A DNA stretch of 44,467 bases from Trinickia fusca. GTDB lineage: Bacteria; Pseudomonadota; Gammaproteobacteria; Burkholderiales; Burkholderiaceae. Position 1 is the first letter of the stretch. Every line of letters starts with the position of its first letter. The position numbers were made by a program, and so were the translations under genes. This document shows positions 34,130 to 43,048 of this stretch, one piece after another. Location: assembly GCF_003628145.1 (NCBI RefSeq), contig NZ_RBZV01000020.1, positions 1 to 44,467 on the forward strand, in the 5' to 3' direction. Below the pieces are notes generated by a model. That model was not told where the DNA came from and made no database searches. It saw only the letters and a list, made by a program, of their open reading frames with translations.

Positions 34130-34984
34130 ATGACAGCCCCCTCATCGGCCGAAGGCTTGCTGGCCGGCAACCGAACGACGCTGGAAGGCTACGAAGCGCG
34201 CCACTTCGGTTGGTCGCTCGCCGACGGTGTAGCGACGATCATGCTGAACCGTCCTGAGCGCAAGAATCCGCTCACGTTCGAATCGTATGCCGAGCTGCGC
34301 GACCTCTTTCGTCGGCTCGCCTATGCGACCGACGTCAAGGCCGTCGTGATTCACGGGGCCGGCCAGAACTTCTGCTCGGGCGGCGACGTGCATGAAATCA
34401 TCGGGCCGCTCGTCAACTTGCCGATGCCTGAACTGCTGTTGTTCACGCGCATGACGGGCGACCTCGTCAAAGCGATGCGGCACTGTCCGCAGCCGATCAT
34501 CGCCGCCGTCGACGGCGTCTGTGCCGGCGCGGGCGCGATCGTCGCGATGGCTTCCGACATGCGGCTCGGCACGGCGCGCAGCAAGCTCGCGTTCCTGTTC
34601 ACGCGCGTGGGCCTGGCCGGTTGCGACATGGGCGCATGCTCGATCCTGCCGCGCATCATCGGCCAGGGGCGCGCGTCGGAACTGCTGTTTACGGGCCGTT
34701 CTGCGAGTGGCGAGGAAGGCTACGCGTGGGGCTTCTACAACCGTCTGTGCGAGCCCGCTCAGCTCGTTGCAGAGGCCACTAAGCTGGCCCAGGAAATCGC
34801 CGCCGGCCCCACGTTCGCGCATGGCATCACGAAGAAGATGCTGCACCAGGAATGGAGCATGAGCGTCGACGAAGCGATCGAATCCGAGGCACAGGCGCAG
34901 GCGATCTGCATGGCAACGCGTGATTTCGAGCGCGCTTATCACGCGTTCGCCGCGAAGACACGCCCTGTGTTCCAGGGGGACTGA
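34130..34984 (+). CDS. Enoyl-CoA hydratase/isomerase family protein
   Basis: The 284-residue crotonase has [18 protein letters not shown] near the start, the first oxyanion segment [14 protein letters not shown] and the second [20 protein letters not shown]. The ribosome binding site CAGGAG precedes the ATG. In the pathway it would hydrate the ring-derived enoyl-CoA or open the ring. A 50-base gap separates it from the MarR gene, the largest within the operon apart from none that would isolate it. Confidence 0.93.
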   Translation: MTAPSSAEGLLAGNRTTLEGYEARHFGWSLADGVATIMLNRPERKNPLTFESYAELRDLFRRLAYATDVKAVVIHGAGQNFCSGGDVHEIIGPLVNLPMPELLLFTRMTGDLVKAMRHCPQPIIAAVDGVCAGAGAIVAMASDMRLGTARSKLAFLFTRVGLAGCDMGACSILPRIIGQGRASELLFTGRSASGEEGYAWGFYNRLCEPAQLVAEATKLAQEIAAGPTFAHGITKKMLHQEWSMSVDEAIESEAQAQAICMATRDFERAYHAFAAKTRPVFQGD

Positions 34985-34985
34985 C

Positions 34986-36212
34986 GTGAACATGACGACA
35001 GGCGACAACGCCGCCGCGCTCGAATGGCCGTTCTTCGAGGACCGGCACCGCACGCTGGCCGCACAGGCTGACGCGTGGTGTGCCGAGCATTTGCCGGCGC
35101 TAGCGCCGCTCATGCACGAACGCTCGAGCGTCGACGAAGCGTGTCGCCGCCTCGTGCGCCTACTCGGCGAAGCTGGATGGCTGCGATATGGCGTCGGTGG
35201 CACCGCATACGGCGGGCATGGTGACACGATCGATACGCGTGCCGTCTGCCTGTTGCGCGAAACGCTGGCCAAACATGCGGGACTGGCCGACTTCGCACTC
35301 GCGATGCAAGGGCTCGGCTCGGGCGCCATCTCGCTCGCCGGCTCCGACGAGCAAAAACGCCGTTACTTGCCGCACGTGGCGAACGGTACGGCTATCGCGG
35401 CGTTTGCATTGTCGGAACCCGAGGCGGGCTCGGATGTAGCCGCCCTCGCATTGGCCGCCCGAGACGACGGCGATGCCTATGTACTCGACGGCGAAAAGAC
35501 GTGGATCTCGAACGGCGGTATCGCCGACTTCTATGTCGTCTTCGCGCGTACCGGCGAGTCACCCGGCGCGCGCGGGGTCAGTGCGTTCATCGTCGACGCC
35601 GACACGCCGGGCCTCACCATCGCCGAACGGCTCGACGTGATCGCGCCGCATCCGCTCGCCCGTCTGCGCTTCGACGGCGCGCGCGTGGCCAAGACGCAGC
35701 GGCTTGGCGTTGCGGGTGAAGGATTCAAGCTTGCGATGCGCACGCTCGACATCTTCCGCACATCGGTGGCCGCCGCTTCGCTGGGCTTCGCACGGCGCGC
35801 GCTTGCCGAAGCGCTGGCGCGCGCGTCTTCGCGACAGATGTTCGGCCAGACACTCGGCGACTTTCAGCTGACGCAGGCCAAGCTCGCGCAGATGGCGCTC
35901 ACGATCGACAGTGCGGCGCTGCTCGTCTACCGGGCTGCCTGGCTGCGTGATCAGGGCCGCAGTGTGACGCGCGAAGCGGCGATGGCGAAGTGGCATGCGA
36001 GCGAAGGCGCGCAGCAAGTCATCGACGCAGCCGTGCAGATCTGGGGCGGCAAGGGCGTGCAAAGCGGTGTGACTGTCGAACAGCTCTATCGCGAGATTCG
36101 TGCACTGCGCATCTATGAAGGCGCCACCGAGGTGCAACAGCTCATCGTTGGTCGCGACCTGCTGAAGGAATACGCGGCAACTGCACCGGTTCAGCAAGGA
36201 CGAGCCGAATGA
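34986..36212 (+). CDS. Acyl-CoA dehydrogenase
   Basis: The protein of 408 residues follows the hydratase gene directly. A GTG at 34986 has the better distance to AGGGGGA (34973-34979); an ATG at 34992 would lose two residues. Family motifs are [27 protein letters not shown] and, near the end, [19 protein letters not shown], which contains the usual catalytic Glu. It would introduce a double bond into the CoA-bound ring or chain with FAD as cofactor. Confidence 0.92.
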   Translation: MNMTTGDNAAALEWPFFEDRHRTLAAQADAWCAEHLPALAPLMHERSSVDEACRRLVRLLGEAGWLRYGVGGTAYGGHGDTIDTRAVCLLRETLAKHAGLADFALAMQGLGSGAISLAGSDEQKRRYLPHVANGTAIAAFALSEPEAGSDVAALALAARDDGDAYVLDGEKTWISNGGIADFYVVFARTGESPGARGVSAFIVDADTPGLTIAERLDVIAPHPLARLRFDGARVAKTQRLGVAGEGFKLAMRTLDIFRTSVAAASLGFARRALAEALARASSRQMFGQTLGDFQLTQAKLAQMALTIDSAALLVYRAAWLRDQGRSVTREAAMAKWHASEGAQQVIDAAVQIWGGKGVQSGVTVEQLYREIRALRIYEGATEVQQLIVGRDLLKEYAATAPVQQGRAE

Positions 36213-36673
36213 ACGACACCGCTCCGCCGATTGTTTTCGAACGCCCCGTGCGCATTCGGTTCGCCCATTGCGACCCGGCTGGTGTCGTTTTCTTTCCGCA
36301 GTACCTGACGCTCACGAACGGCCTCGTCGAGGACTGGTTCACTGATGAGCTCGGCGTCGATTACGCCAAGATGATCGGTGAGCGCCGCATCGGGTTACCG
36401 ATCGTCAAGCTCGATTGCGATTTCTCGCGGCCCAGCCGCATGGGCGAGACGCTGACGTTCTCGCTTGCGCTAGCTGCTGTTGGGCGCAGCTCGATTCGCA
36501 TCGTCATCACCGGGCACGGTGGGGGCGAAGTTCGGTTTCGTGCGATGCAGGTGCTCGTCACGATGTCGATCGACACGGGTAAAGCGATTGCGCTGCCCGA
36601 CGACGTGCGTACGGCGCTCGCGCGCATTGCGCCGGTAAGTACTCCTACCGTTTTTGGGGATGAACGCTCATGA
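36209..36673 (+). CDS. 4-hydroxybenzoyl-CoA-type hot-dog thioesterase
   Basis: The 154-residue protein has the 4HBT signature [18 protein letters not shown] with the catalytic Asp at residue 22. It overlaps the dehydrogenase stop (ATGA). It probably frees CoA from dead-end intermediates or from a pathway product. The true substrate is unknown. Confidence 0.9.
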   Translation: MNDTAPPIVFERPVRIRFAHCDPAGVVFFPQYLTLTNGLVEDWFTDELGVDYAKMIGERRIGLPIVKLDCDFSRPSRMGETLTFSLALAAVGRSSIRIVITGHGGGEVRFRAMQVLVTMSIDTGKAIALPDDVRTALARIAPVSTPTVFGDERS

Positions 36674-37065
36674 AACGAACGCTTTTGCCCGAGGGATGGG
36701 TCAAACCGCGCGGCTACGCCAACGGTATCGCCGTACGTGGCACGCAAGTGTTCATCGCGGGGCAGATCGGCTGGGACGAGGCTGGACGCTTCCACTCGAA
36801 TGAGTTCGCCGCGCAGGCGAGACAAGCTTTGGCGAACGTCGTCGCCGTGCTCGATGCTGCAGGCGGCAAGCCTGAGCACCTTGTACGCATGACGTGGTAC
36901 GTCACCGACAAACGCGAGTATCTCGCCGCGCTGAAAGACATAGGTCAAGCATTTCGCGAGCTGATCGGCAGCTACGACATCGCGATGAGCGCTATTCAGG
37001 TTTCGGCGTTGATCGAAGACCAAGCCAAAGTCGAAATCGAAGCCACCGCCGTGATTCCCGACTGA
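36670..37065 (+). CDS. RidA-family protein lacking the deaminase arginine
   Basis: The 131-residue protein overlaps the thioesterase gene by four bases and ends with the family segment DQAKVEIEATAVI. Aligned to Escherichia coli RidA, the arginine of FPARS, needed for imine hydrolysis, falls on Met (DIAMS). The pathway produces an enamine/imine from the amino group of 2-aminobenzoate, so a Rid protein is logical here; the changed residue suggests a different substrate mode or a binding role. Confidence 0.88.
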   Translation: MKRTLLPEGWVKPRGYANGIAVRGTQVFIAGQIGWDEAGRFHSNEFAAQARQALANVVAVLDAAGGKPEHLVRMTWYVTDKREYLAALKDIGQAFRELIGSYDIAMSAIQVSALIEDQAKVEIEATAVIPD

Positions 37066-37079
37066 CACCGGAGCGAGCC

Positions 37080-38717
37080 ATGCACCCGTCTGCCCATGTC
37101 GATACCTTTGCGCGAGACAACCTGCCGCCGCAAGATCAATGGCCGGTGTTGATGCTCGATCACCCCGATGTCGATTATCCGGCGCGATTCAACTGCGCGA
37201 CGGAGTTGCTCGATCGCACGATTGCGGCGGGGCATGGCGAGCGTATCGCGATCTGGTCCGATGATGGTGGCACCCCGCGTGGTACGACCTATCGTGAACT
37301 GCTTGCGATGGCGAATCGTTGGGCGCATGTGCTCGTCGACGAGTTCGGCTTGCAGTCAGGCAATCGTATCTTGCTGCGCGGCCCCAATACGTTGCAAATG
37401 GCTGTGGCGCTGCTGGCGAGCTTGAAAACCGGGCTGGTGGTCGTGCCGACGATGCCGCTGCTGCGCGCCAAGGAGCTCAAGCAGATCATCGACAAAGCGC
37501 AGATCAGCGTCGCGTTGACCGATGCGCGGCTCATTGACGAGCTTGAGAAGTGTCGCACGCACGACAGCGAATTTTTTTGTCCCCAGCTCAATCAGATCGG
37601 TCTGTTTCATCACGATGCGGCCGATTCGATGGATGTGCTTGCAGCGAGTAAGCCGGCGCAATTTGATGCATGCGATACGGCTTCAGATGATGTTTGCCTG
37701 ATTGCGTTCACGAGTGGCACGACGGGCGCGCCGAAGGGCTGCATGCACTTTCATCGCGACGTGCTCGCGATGTGCGATCTGTTCCCGCGGCACATTCTGA
37801 AGCCTTGTGCCGATGACGTGTTTTGTGGCACACCGCCGCTTGCGTTCACGTTCGGCTTGGGAGGCTTGTTGTGTTTTCCGCTGCGTATCGGTGCGTCGGC
37901 TGTGTTGATCGAGAAGCTCACGCCAGAGACATTGCTGCAAACGGTCGAGCGCTTTCATGCGACGGTCATGTTCACCGCGCCGACGTTCTATCGGCAGATG
38001 GCCGCGCTGGTGCCGAACTTCGACATCAAGAGTCTTGCCAAGACGGTGTCGGCCGGCGAGGCCTTGCCCGACTCGACGCGCGAACTATGGCGTCAAGCGA
38101 CCGGCATCGAAATGATCGACGGCATCGGTGGCACCGAGATGATTCATATTTTCATCTCTTCGGCCGCGGCTGATGTGCGGCACCATGCGATCGGCAAGGC
38201 TATTCCTGGGTACGTAATCGCTGTTGTCGATGATGATATGCAGCCCGTGCCTGCAGGGACGATAGGGAAGCTCGCCGTGCGCGGGCCGACTGGCTGTCGT
38301 TACCTTGCTGATGAACGGCAGAAGCGATTCGTGCGCGATGGGTGGAATCTGCCTGGCGATGCAGTGTATGTCGATGAGGATGGGTACGTGTTTTATCAGG
38401 CGCGCGCCGACGACATGATCGTTTCTGCGGGGTACAACATCTCGGGGCCTGAGGTGGAGAGCGTGTTGATGCAGCACGAGGCCGTCGCGGAATGTGGGGT
38501 GATCGGCGTGTCCGATGAAGAGCGTGGGCAGATCGTGAAGGCGTTTGTCGTCGTCAAGCCAGGGGTGGTGGCCGACGATGCGCTTGTTGCGCAGCTGCAG
38601 GCGTTCGTTAAGGAGAACATCGCGCCGTATAAGTATCCGCGTGTGATTCGGTTTTTAGATGCGCTGCCGCGGACCGAGACGGGGAAGCTCAAGCGGTTTG
38701 CGTTGCGGGGGATGTGA
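37080..38717 (+). CDS. 2-aminobenzoate/benzoate-CoA ligase
   Basis: The 545-residue AMP-forming ligase starts at 37080 after GGAG. It has the adenylate motif IAFTSGTTGAPKG, the IGGTEMIH segment in the benzoate-CoA ligase style and the C-terminal TETGKLKR with the catalytic Lys. It converts the aromatic acid to its CoA thioester, the entry step. Together with the fused monooxygenase this points to 2-aminobenzoate, although benzoate or salicylate cannot be excluded. Its last 441 bases are duplicated at 40259-40707. Confidence 0.9.
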   Translation: MHPSAHVDTFARDNLPPQDQWPVLMLDHPDVDYPARFNCATELLDRTIAAGHGERIAIWSDDGGTPRGTTYRELLAMANRWAHVLVDEFGLQSGNRILLRGPNTLQMAVALLASLKTGLVVVPTMPLLRAKELKQIIDKAQISVALTDARLIDELEKCRTHDSEFFCPQLNQIGLFHHDAADSMDVLAASKPAQFDACDTASDDVCLIAFTSGTTGAPKGCMHFHRDVLAMCDLFPRHILKPCADDVFCGTPPLAFTFGLGGLLCFPLRIGASAVLIEKLTPETLLQTVERFHATVMFTAPTFYRQMAALVPNFDIKSLAKTVSAGEALPDSTRELWRQATGIEMIDGIGGTEMIHIFISSAAADVRHHAIGKAIPGYVIAVVDDDMQPVPAGTIGKLAVRGPTGCRYLADERQKRFVRDGWNLPGDAVYVDEDGYVFYQARADDMIVSAGYNISGPEVESVLMQHEAVAECGVIGVSDEERGQIVKAFVVVKPGVVADDALVAQLQAFVKENIAPYKYPRVIRFLDALPRTETGKLKRFALRGM

Positions 38718-38804
38718 GGGGAATCACAAACAAGCATGCGGAAATAATTTTTAAGACCGAATTATTCATACTGAATTCAGCACACATATTCAAAGAGAAA
38801 TATC

Positions 38805-39959
38805 TTAATCATCAAGGTAACCGACGAGCCCTAAGCCGTCGATCGACGTTATGCCACTTTTCTGCACAAACTCGCGCTTCGGGCTGGCCGCATATTCGGT
38901 GAGCAAATCGGCAAGTTGGTGAGAGTGCGTAACAACCACAATCTGTGTGCGGCGTGCTGCTTTTGCGATGACGGCGGCCAGTGCCCCGTACAGATCAGGG
39001 TGTAGGCTGGTTTCCGGTTCGTTAAGCGCCAGGAAGGGAGGCGTACGATATGACAACAACGCAGCCACGAGTGCCAGAAACCGGATCGTGCCATCCGAAA
39101 GCTCGACCGGCGAAAAGAGCCGCTTCGGGTGTTCACGATAGCGCATGCCGAATGTCGCCGTGTGTCCAGGAACAGGAATGTCGATTTGCGCGCCAGGAAA
39201 CGCACCCGAAATTGCTTGATCCAGGTCTGCGGTGTCGCCCCTCGTGTGGGCCAGCGTGGCAAAAACGGCCGCAAGATTTGCGCCATCCGAACTCAAAATA
39301 GGACTCGTCACCGCCAGGCACGGCTGCCTAAGCGGAGACTGTTTGTCGGCGCGAAACTCGTGATAAAAGCGCCAGTTACACAAGGTTTCCCGCACCGCGT
39401 ACGCGAGGTAATGATCCCGCGGACTACGAATCTGCGACAGCGCCGTCTCTGACGGCAGAAGGTCATACTCCGTGCTGGAGACGCCTTGCTCGATCCCGGT
39501 CATAGAGACAAGGGGCCCTTTTCGTTCGAGAAGGCAGTATTCTCGGCCTCGATGCAGATGGACCAATCTCTCGGCCTTCACCTCTGGTTCGAATAGAAAT
39601 GAAGCCCCGAGCGCTTGGCCGTTCTGCTGCGCTGTTAGTCCAATCGTAATCTCGTAAATACAGGTCATGTCTGGCTCACCAGCATCGGACAGCACTGCCT
39701 TCAGGGTGATTCGCCTCGCCGCCCCAGCGCCACCAGATGCCCCGGAAAACAGGACCGACTCCATGCCGCCTTCTGCCATCACTAACTCAGAGATGGTATT
39801 CGTTGCCGCGGCATACAGCAGCTTGATCGCGTTGTAAAAATTTGTCTTACCAACACCATTTTTTCCGATTAATACATTCATCTCATCTAGAGGAACGCTG
39901 ATCGATTTAATCGATCGATATCCAGAAACATGGAATCGCGTTAGAGCAAATCGTCCCAT
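38805..39959 (-). CDS. COG4637-like SMC/ABC-type AAA ATPase
   Basis: The 384-residue protein starts at the ATG at 39959 with GGGGTGA before it. It begins FHVSGYRSIKSISVPLDEMN and has Walker A IGKNGVGKTN (31-40), the ABC-like signature ELSDGTIRFLALVA and Walker B FLALNEPETSLHP, where Asn replaces the usual Asp, as in other members of this ATPase family. A switch His follows in VVVTHSHQL. These OLD/RecF-like ATPases occur as single defence genes or with a nuclease partner; none is adjacent. It is antisense to its neighbours and lies between the ligase and a partial ligase copy, so it was probably inserted. Confidence 0.88.
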   Translation of the reverse strand: MGRFALTRFHVSGYRSIKSISVPLDEMNVLIGKNGVGKTNFYNAIKLLYAAATNTISELVMAEGGMESVLFSGASGGAGAARRITLKAVLSDAGEPDMTCIYEITIGLTAQQNGQALGASFLFEPEVKAERLVHLHRGREYCLLERKGPLVSMTGIEQGVSSTEYDLLPSETALSQIRSPRDHYLAYAVRETLCNWRFYHEFRADKQSPLRQPCLAVTSPILSSDGANLAAVFATLAHTRGDTADLDQAISGAFPGAQIDIPVPGHTATFGMRYREHPKRLFSPVELSDGTIRFLALVAALLSYRTPPFLALNEPETSLHPDLYGALAAVIAKAARRTQIVVVTHSHQLADLLTEYAASPKREFVQKSGITSIDGLGLVGYLDD

Positions 39960-40258
39960 ATTCACCCCACACCAGCACACTTCACTTCAATCAAGCCGAA
40001 AAGCAATCATTTCAGCCAATCAGACCACACTGAATAATTGCCAGCATGCTGTCAGATGACGGAAGGCACCAAGAACGAGCAGAAAATCAGAACGATCTGA
40101 TCTGCGTTGCAGCGAAATTCTCCTTTACGAACAGGCGGTCGAAATTTGGTATGAGGTTAAAACTCTCAACACTCCAGCCAGTCAAAGAACGGTTCGACGT
40201 CACACAAGCGCACGCTTAGGCGCATGCCAAGAAGGCTGTGTGATTCATGGACATAGCA
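39960..40258. other. Gene-free stretch before the ligase fragment
   Basis: The 299 bases contain the promoter side of the minus-strand ATPase and no supported gene. Composition is more AT-rich than the operon. The sequence becomes ligase-like abruptly at about 40259. Confidence 0.45.
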
Positions 40259-40707
40259 GTGCGTGGGCCGACTGCCTGTCATTACCTTGCTGACGACCGG
40301 CAGGCGCGATTCGTGCGCGATGGGTGGAGTCTGGCGATACGGTGTATGTCGATGAAGATGGGTACGTGTTTTATCCAGCACGCGCCGACGACATGATCGT
40401 TTCTGCTGGGTACAACATCTCGGGGCCTGAGGCAGAGAGCGTGTTGATGCAGCACGAAGCGGTCGCGGAATGTGGGGTGATCGGTGTGTCCGATGACGAG
40501 CGTGGGCAGATCGTGAAAGCGTTTGTCGTCGTCAAGCCAGGGGCGGTCGCCGACGATGCGCTTGTTGCGCAGTTGCAGGCGTTCGTTAAGGAGAACATCG
40601 CGCCGTGTAAGTATCCGCGTGTGATTCGGTCTTTAGATGCGCTGCCGCGGACCGAGACCGAGACCGAGACCGAGAAGCTCAAGCGGTTTGCGCTGCGGGG
40701 GATGTGA
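40259..40707 (+). pseudogene. Partial duplicate of the CoA ligase 3' end
   Basis: This segment matches 38277-38717 nearly base for base to the same stop codon. A four-base deletion near 40328-40332 shifts the frame, and a 12-base insertion makes four tandem ACCGAG units (40651-40674) where the ligase has one followed by ACGGGG, turning TETGKLKR into TETETETEKLKR. A frame opening at 40324 covers the last 127 residues, but it has no start signal and lacks the core of the enzyme. Confidence 0.92.
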
Positions 40708-40718
40708 GGCGTGTCGTT

Positions 40719-40736
40719 GATGCGATCCTCCGCATC
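40719..40736 (+). terminator. Hairpin after the ligase fragment
   Basis: GATGCG (40719-40724) pairs with CGCATC (40731-40736) around a six-base loop, 11 bases after the stop codon. No T-run follows. It does not occur after the intact ligase gene. Confidence 0.4.
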
Positions 40737-40817
40737 TAGCCGGGATGCAAACAGGTTCGCCCTACCCGTTTCCCTGGTGGCAGCAGGTCCGAGAACTTTA
40801 CACAGAATTATGCAGTA

Positions 40818-40831
40818 GCCATAATTATGGC
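40818..40831. promoter_or_regulatory. Perfect 14-base palindrome, operator candidate
   Basis: GCCATAATTATGGC is a perfect palindrome 23 bases before the ATPase start at 40855. It is flanked by GAATTATG (40806-40813) and CATAATTT (40837-40844), related half-sites. A dimeric regulator binding here would block transcription of the ATPase gene. No regulator gene is next to it. Confidence 0.6.
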
Positions 40832-40854
40832 GCTCACATAATTTCCCGTAAATC

Positions 40855-42057
40855 ATGAGCTTCACTTACCACCGTACCGAGCTGGCTGCGGGTATGGCTC
40901 GCCAACTGCTCCACCCTGGCCCCCTGGAGCAGACGCTTCAGTCTGGTCTCTTCCTCTCCGGTCCGCGGCGGGTGGGCAAGACGACCTTTCTCAAGTTCGA
41001 CCTGATCCCTGAGCTAGAGAAACAGGGCGCTATCGTCATGTACGTGGACCTCTGGGCTCAGCCGCAAGCGAATCCCGCGGACCTGGTGGCGGGGGAAATC
41101 AGCAAGACGCTGAAGGACCTGAGCGCGCCGCATTCGACCATCCTGTCCAGGCTGAAAGCGGTTTCCCATCTCGAAGTGGCCGCCGGCGGCTTCAAGTTCG
41201 GGCTCAAGCTGGACCAGCTTGGCAAGCCGGAGGGGACGACGCTCGCACAGGCGATCGTGGAACTGGTCGATCAAGCTCGTGCCAATGTCGTGTTGATCAT
41301 CGACGAGGTTCAGCACACCCTCGGCACGCAGCAAGGCAGCGACTTGCTGTTTGCGCTGAAGGCTGCGCGAGAAGCGGTCAACAAGCGCCCCGACACGCCT
41401 GGCCGGTTCATCTTCATCGGAACCGGATCCCATCGTGCGCAAGTGCAGGAGCTGGTAGTCCGGGGGAACCAGGCATTCCAGGGGGCTGAATCGCGTGAAT
41501 TTCCGGTTCTTGGACAGGATTACGTCAAATTCATGCTGGATCAATCGGGGCCACAGCTTCAGGATATGGCGCCCTCACTTCCGGCTGCGTACTCGGCATT
41601 CCAGCAGCTTGGTTGCAAGCCTGAAGAACTGACCAAGGCATTGCAGACATTGCGCGCGGCCGATGGCAGTATCCCGGCTGACAAGCAACTGCCCATTATC
41701 GTCAAGACACTCATGGTGTCCGCGGGAGACATTGAACTTGCCCGGCTCGAGCAACTGGGCAGTCTCGCGGGCGAAGTATTTTCGCGCATTTGCGCGGCTG
41801 AGGACTCCGCCAAGGGCTTGTATTCCGCAAAAGCGCTGGCCGACTACTCGCGAGCGCTGGGCCGGGATGTAGGGGCAACAGATGTCCAGGCGGCACTGCT
41901 CGCGCTGTCTGATGCGAATCTCGTTATGCGAAAAGATCACGGCCGCTACGAGGTAACCGACCCGTTTGTGAAACAGGCCCGCAGGGACCAGCTGCTTTTG
42001 CTGGCGTCGGATACTCCGGGCCTACCGACGCAGGGAGATCAGCATGGCCGAGGCTGA
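40855..42057 (+). CDS. AAA ATPase with C-terminal winged-helix-like part
   Basis: The 400-residue protein has Walker A LFLSGPRRVGKTTFLKF at 32-48 and Walker B VVLIIDEVQHTL at about 145-156, in the style of ORC/STAND-like archaeal-type ATPases. A sensor-like FIFIGTGSHRAQVQEL follows. The last 100 residues (DVQAALLALSDANLVMRKDH and GRYEVTDPFVKQ) look like a winged helix. Such ATPases often need a partner effector; only a 13-codon frame overlaps its end. The start at 40855 has no strong ribosome binding site. Confidence 0.82.
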   Translation: MSFTYHRTELAAGMARQLLHPGPLEQTLQSGLFLSGPRRVGKTTFLKFDLIPELEKQGAIVMYVDLWAQPQANPADLVAGEISKTLKDLSAPHSTILSRLKAVSHLEVAAGGFKFGLKLDQLGKPEGTTLAQAIVELVDQARANVVLIIDEVQHTLGTQQGSDLLFALKAAREAVNKRPDTPGRFIFIGTGSHRAQVQELVVRGNQAFQGAESREFPVLGQDYVKFMLDQSGPQLQDMAPSLPAAYSAFQQLGCKPEELTKALQTLRAADGSIPADKQLPIIVKTLMVSAGDIELARLEQLGSLAGEVFSRICAAEDSAKGLYSAKALADYSRALGRDVGATDVQAALLALSDANLVMRKDHGRYEVTDPFVKQARRDQLLLLASDTPGLPTQGDQHGRG

Positions 42058-42085
42058 TGAGGATAAGCAGGTCTGCTGGCAGTGA
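42044..42085 (+). CDS. 13-residue overlapping frame, possible remnant of a partner gene
   Basis: An ATG overlapping the end of the ATPase gene, preceded by AGGGAGATC, reads MAEADEDKQVCWQ and stops. The overlap and ribosome binding site are what one expects of a co-translated partner, so this may be the start of a deleted gene. It may also be chance. Confidence 0.3.
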   Translation: MAEADEDKQVCWQ

Positions 42086-42110
42086 TCCATGACGTGGAAT
42101 AGCCGAATCG

Positions 42111-42500
42111 CTATCGCATGCCGTCTCGCCGCATCATGAATGTTTCGGTCCGGGGACCGTGCCACTTCGTGACTTCTGCCTCGGTCATCAGCTTGGACGA
42201 TTTGAGGATAGGGCTTACCACCACGTACAGACGGTCTGGATCGGGGCCGTACATATACAAATAGCCATCGTTACCGTCAATGTGAAGTTCGGTCTCGCCG
42301 AGTTCGCCAACACCGGCACGCTTTATCGCACTTTTCAGCCGATTTTCAAGCATGCGAACTCGCGGCAAATCTTTGGGGTAGTAATCGAAATGGACCATCA
42401 TCGCGGGTCCGGGCGGCTTCGCTGGTTGCTCCGAAGCCGCTGCGCTACCGGCGAGCAAGACGACGCACAAAAAAGTGATGAATGTTCTTCTTCTCGACAT
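42111..42500 (-). CDS. Small secreted or periplasmic hypothetical protein
   Basis: The 129-residue protein begins with a signal peptide: MSRRRTFITFLCVVLLAGSA with a likely cut after AAA or ASE. The mature part of about 105 residues is mixed (HFDYYPKDLPRVRMLENRLK, then LHIDGNDGYLYMYGPDPDRL) and has no known domain. Starts at 42521 or 42509 in the same frame are possible. It is downstream of the Rhs/immunity pair in the same orientation. Confidence 0.65.
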   Translation of the reverse strand: MSRRRTFITFLCVVLLAGSAAASEQPAKPPGPAMMVHFDYYPKDLPRVRMLENRLKSAIKRAGVGELGETELHIDGNDGYLYMYGPDPDRLYVVVSPILKSSKLMTEAEVTKWHGPRTETFMMRRDGMR

Positions 42501-42625
42501 GATCAGCATCTGCAAAGGCAATAGGGTGCATTTGATCTCAAAGCGGAACCACTAGTGGTGTGCACCCGGTCGGGGACAGGCACGCACGACGAGTACGGCG
42601 TCGCGCCGCCGTTCAGCACACGCAA

Positions 42626-43048
42626 TCATCGGGTGAGCCGCCAGAGTCTCTCACCCCCGCCGACTTTTTCGATTACGCCGATCGACTCGAGATCCGTGAG
42701 TGCCTGTTCGCACTTGGAGTAGAGCTTGACATCATCGTTGAAATTATTTTGCGTCGAAATGATGTATTCACACATTCTATGAGCATCTATTACATCACCC
42801 TTCAAGATGTGATCATGCATATCAACCACGACGCCGTCTCCATTAACGAATCGAAGGCCAACACCGTGCCTCGTATAGGCCCACTCCATGTCCAGAGCAC
42901 GGATATGACCACGACGAGGCAAATTTGTTAGATATTTCCAATCGTTGGCTGCCACGTTCCTTCTAACGAATTCGCTTTGTAGCGCAGATTGCAAACGAAC
43001 GAATTCGTGCACCGCCCTAGCAAAATCACTTCGAATTAATATTGACAT
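42626..43048 (-). CDS. Presumed Rhs immunity protein
   Basis: The 140-residue protein overlaps the last 13 bases of the Rhs gene and has GGAGAGG before its ATG. It has no signal peptide and no motif I recognise; the end (LTDLESIGVIEKVGGGERLW) looks like a small winged-helix-like unit. Immunity genes lie directly after the toxin tip of Rhs genes and are specific to it, which is the basis of the call. Confidence 0.65.
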   Translation of the reverse strand: MSILIRSDFARAVHEFVRLQSALQSEFVRRNVAANDWKYLTNLPRRGHIRALDMEWAYTRHGVGLRFVNGDGVVVDMHDHILKGDVIDAHRMCEYIISTQNNFNDDVKLYSKCEQALTDLESIGVIEKVGGGERLWRLTR

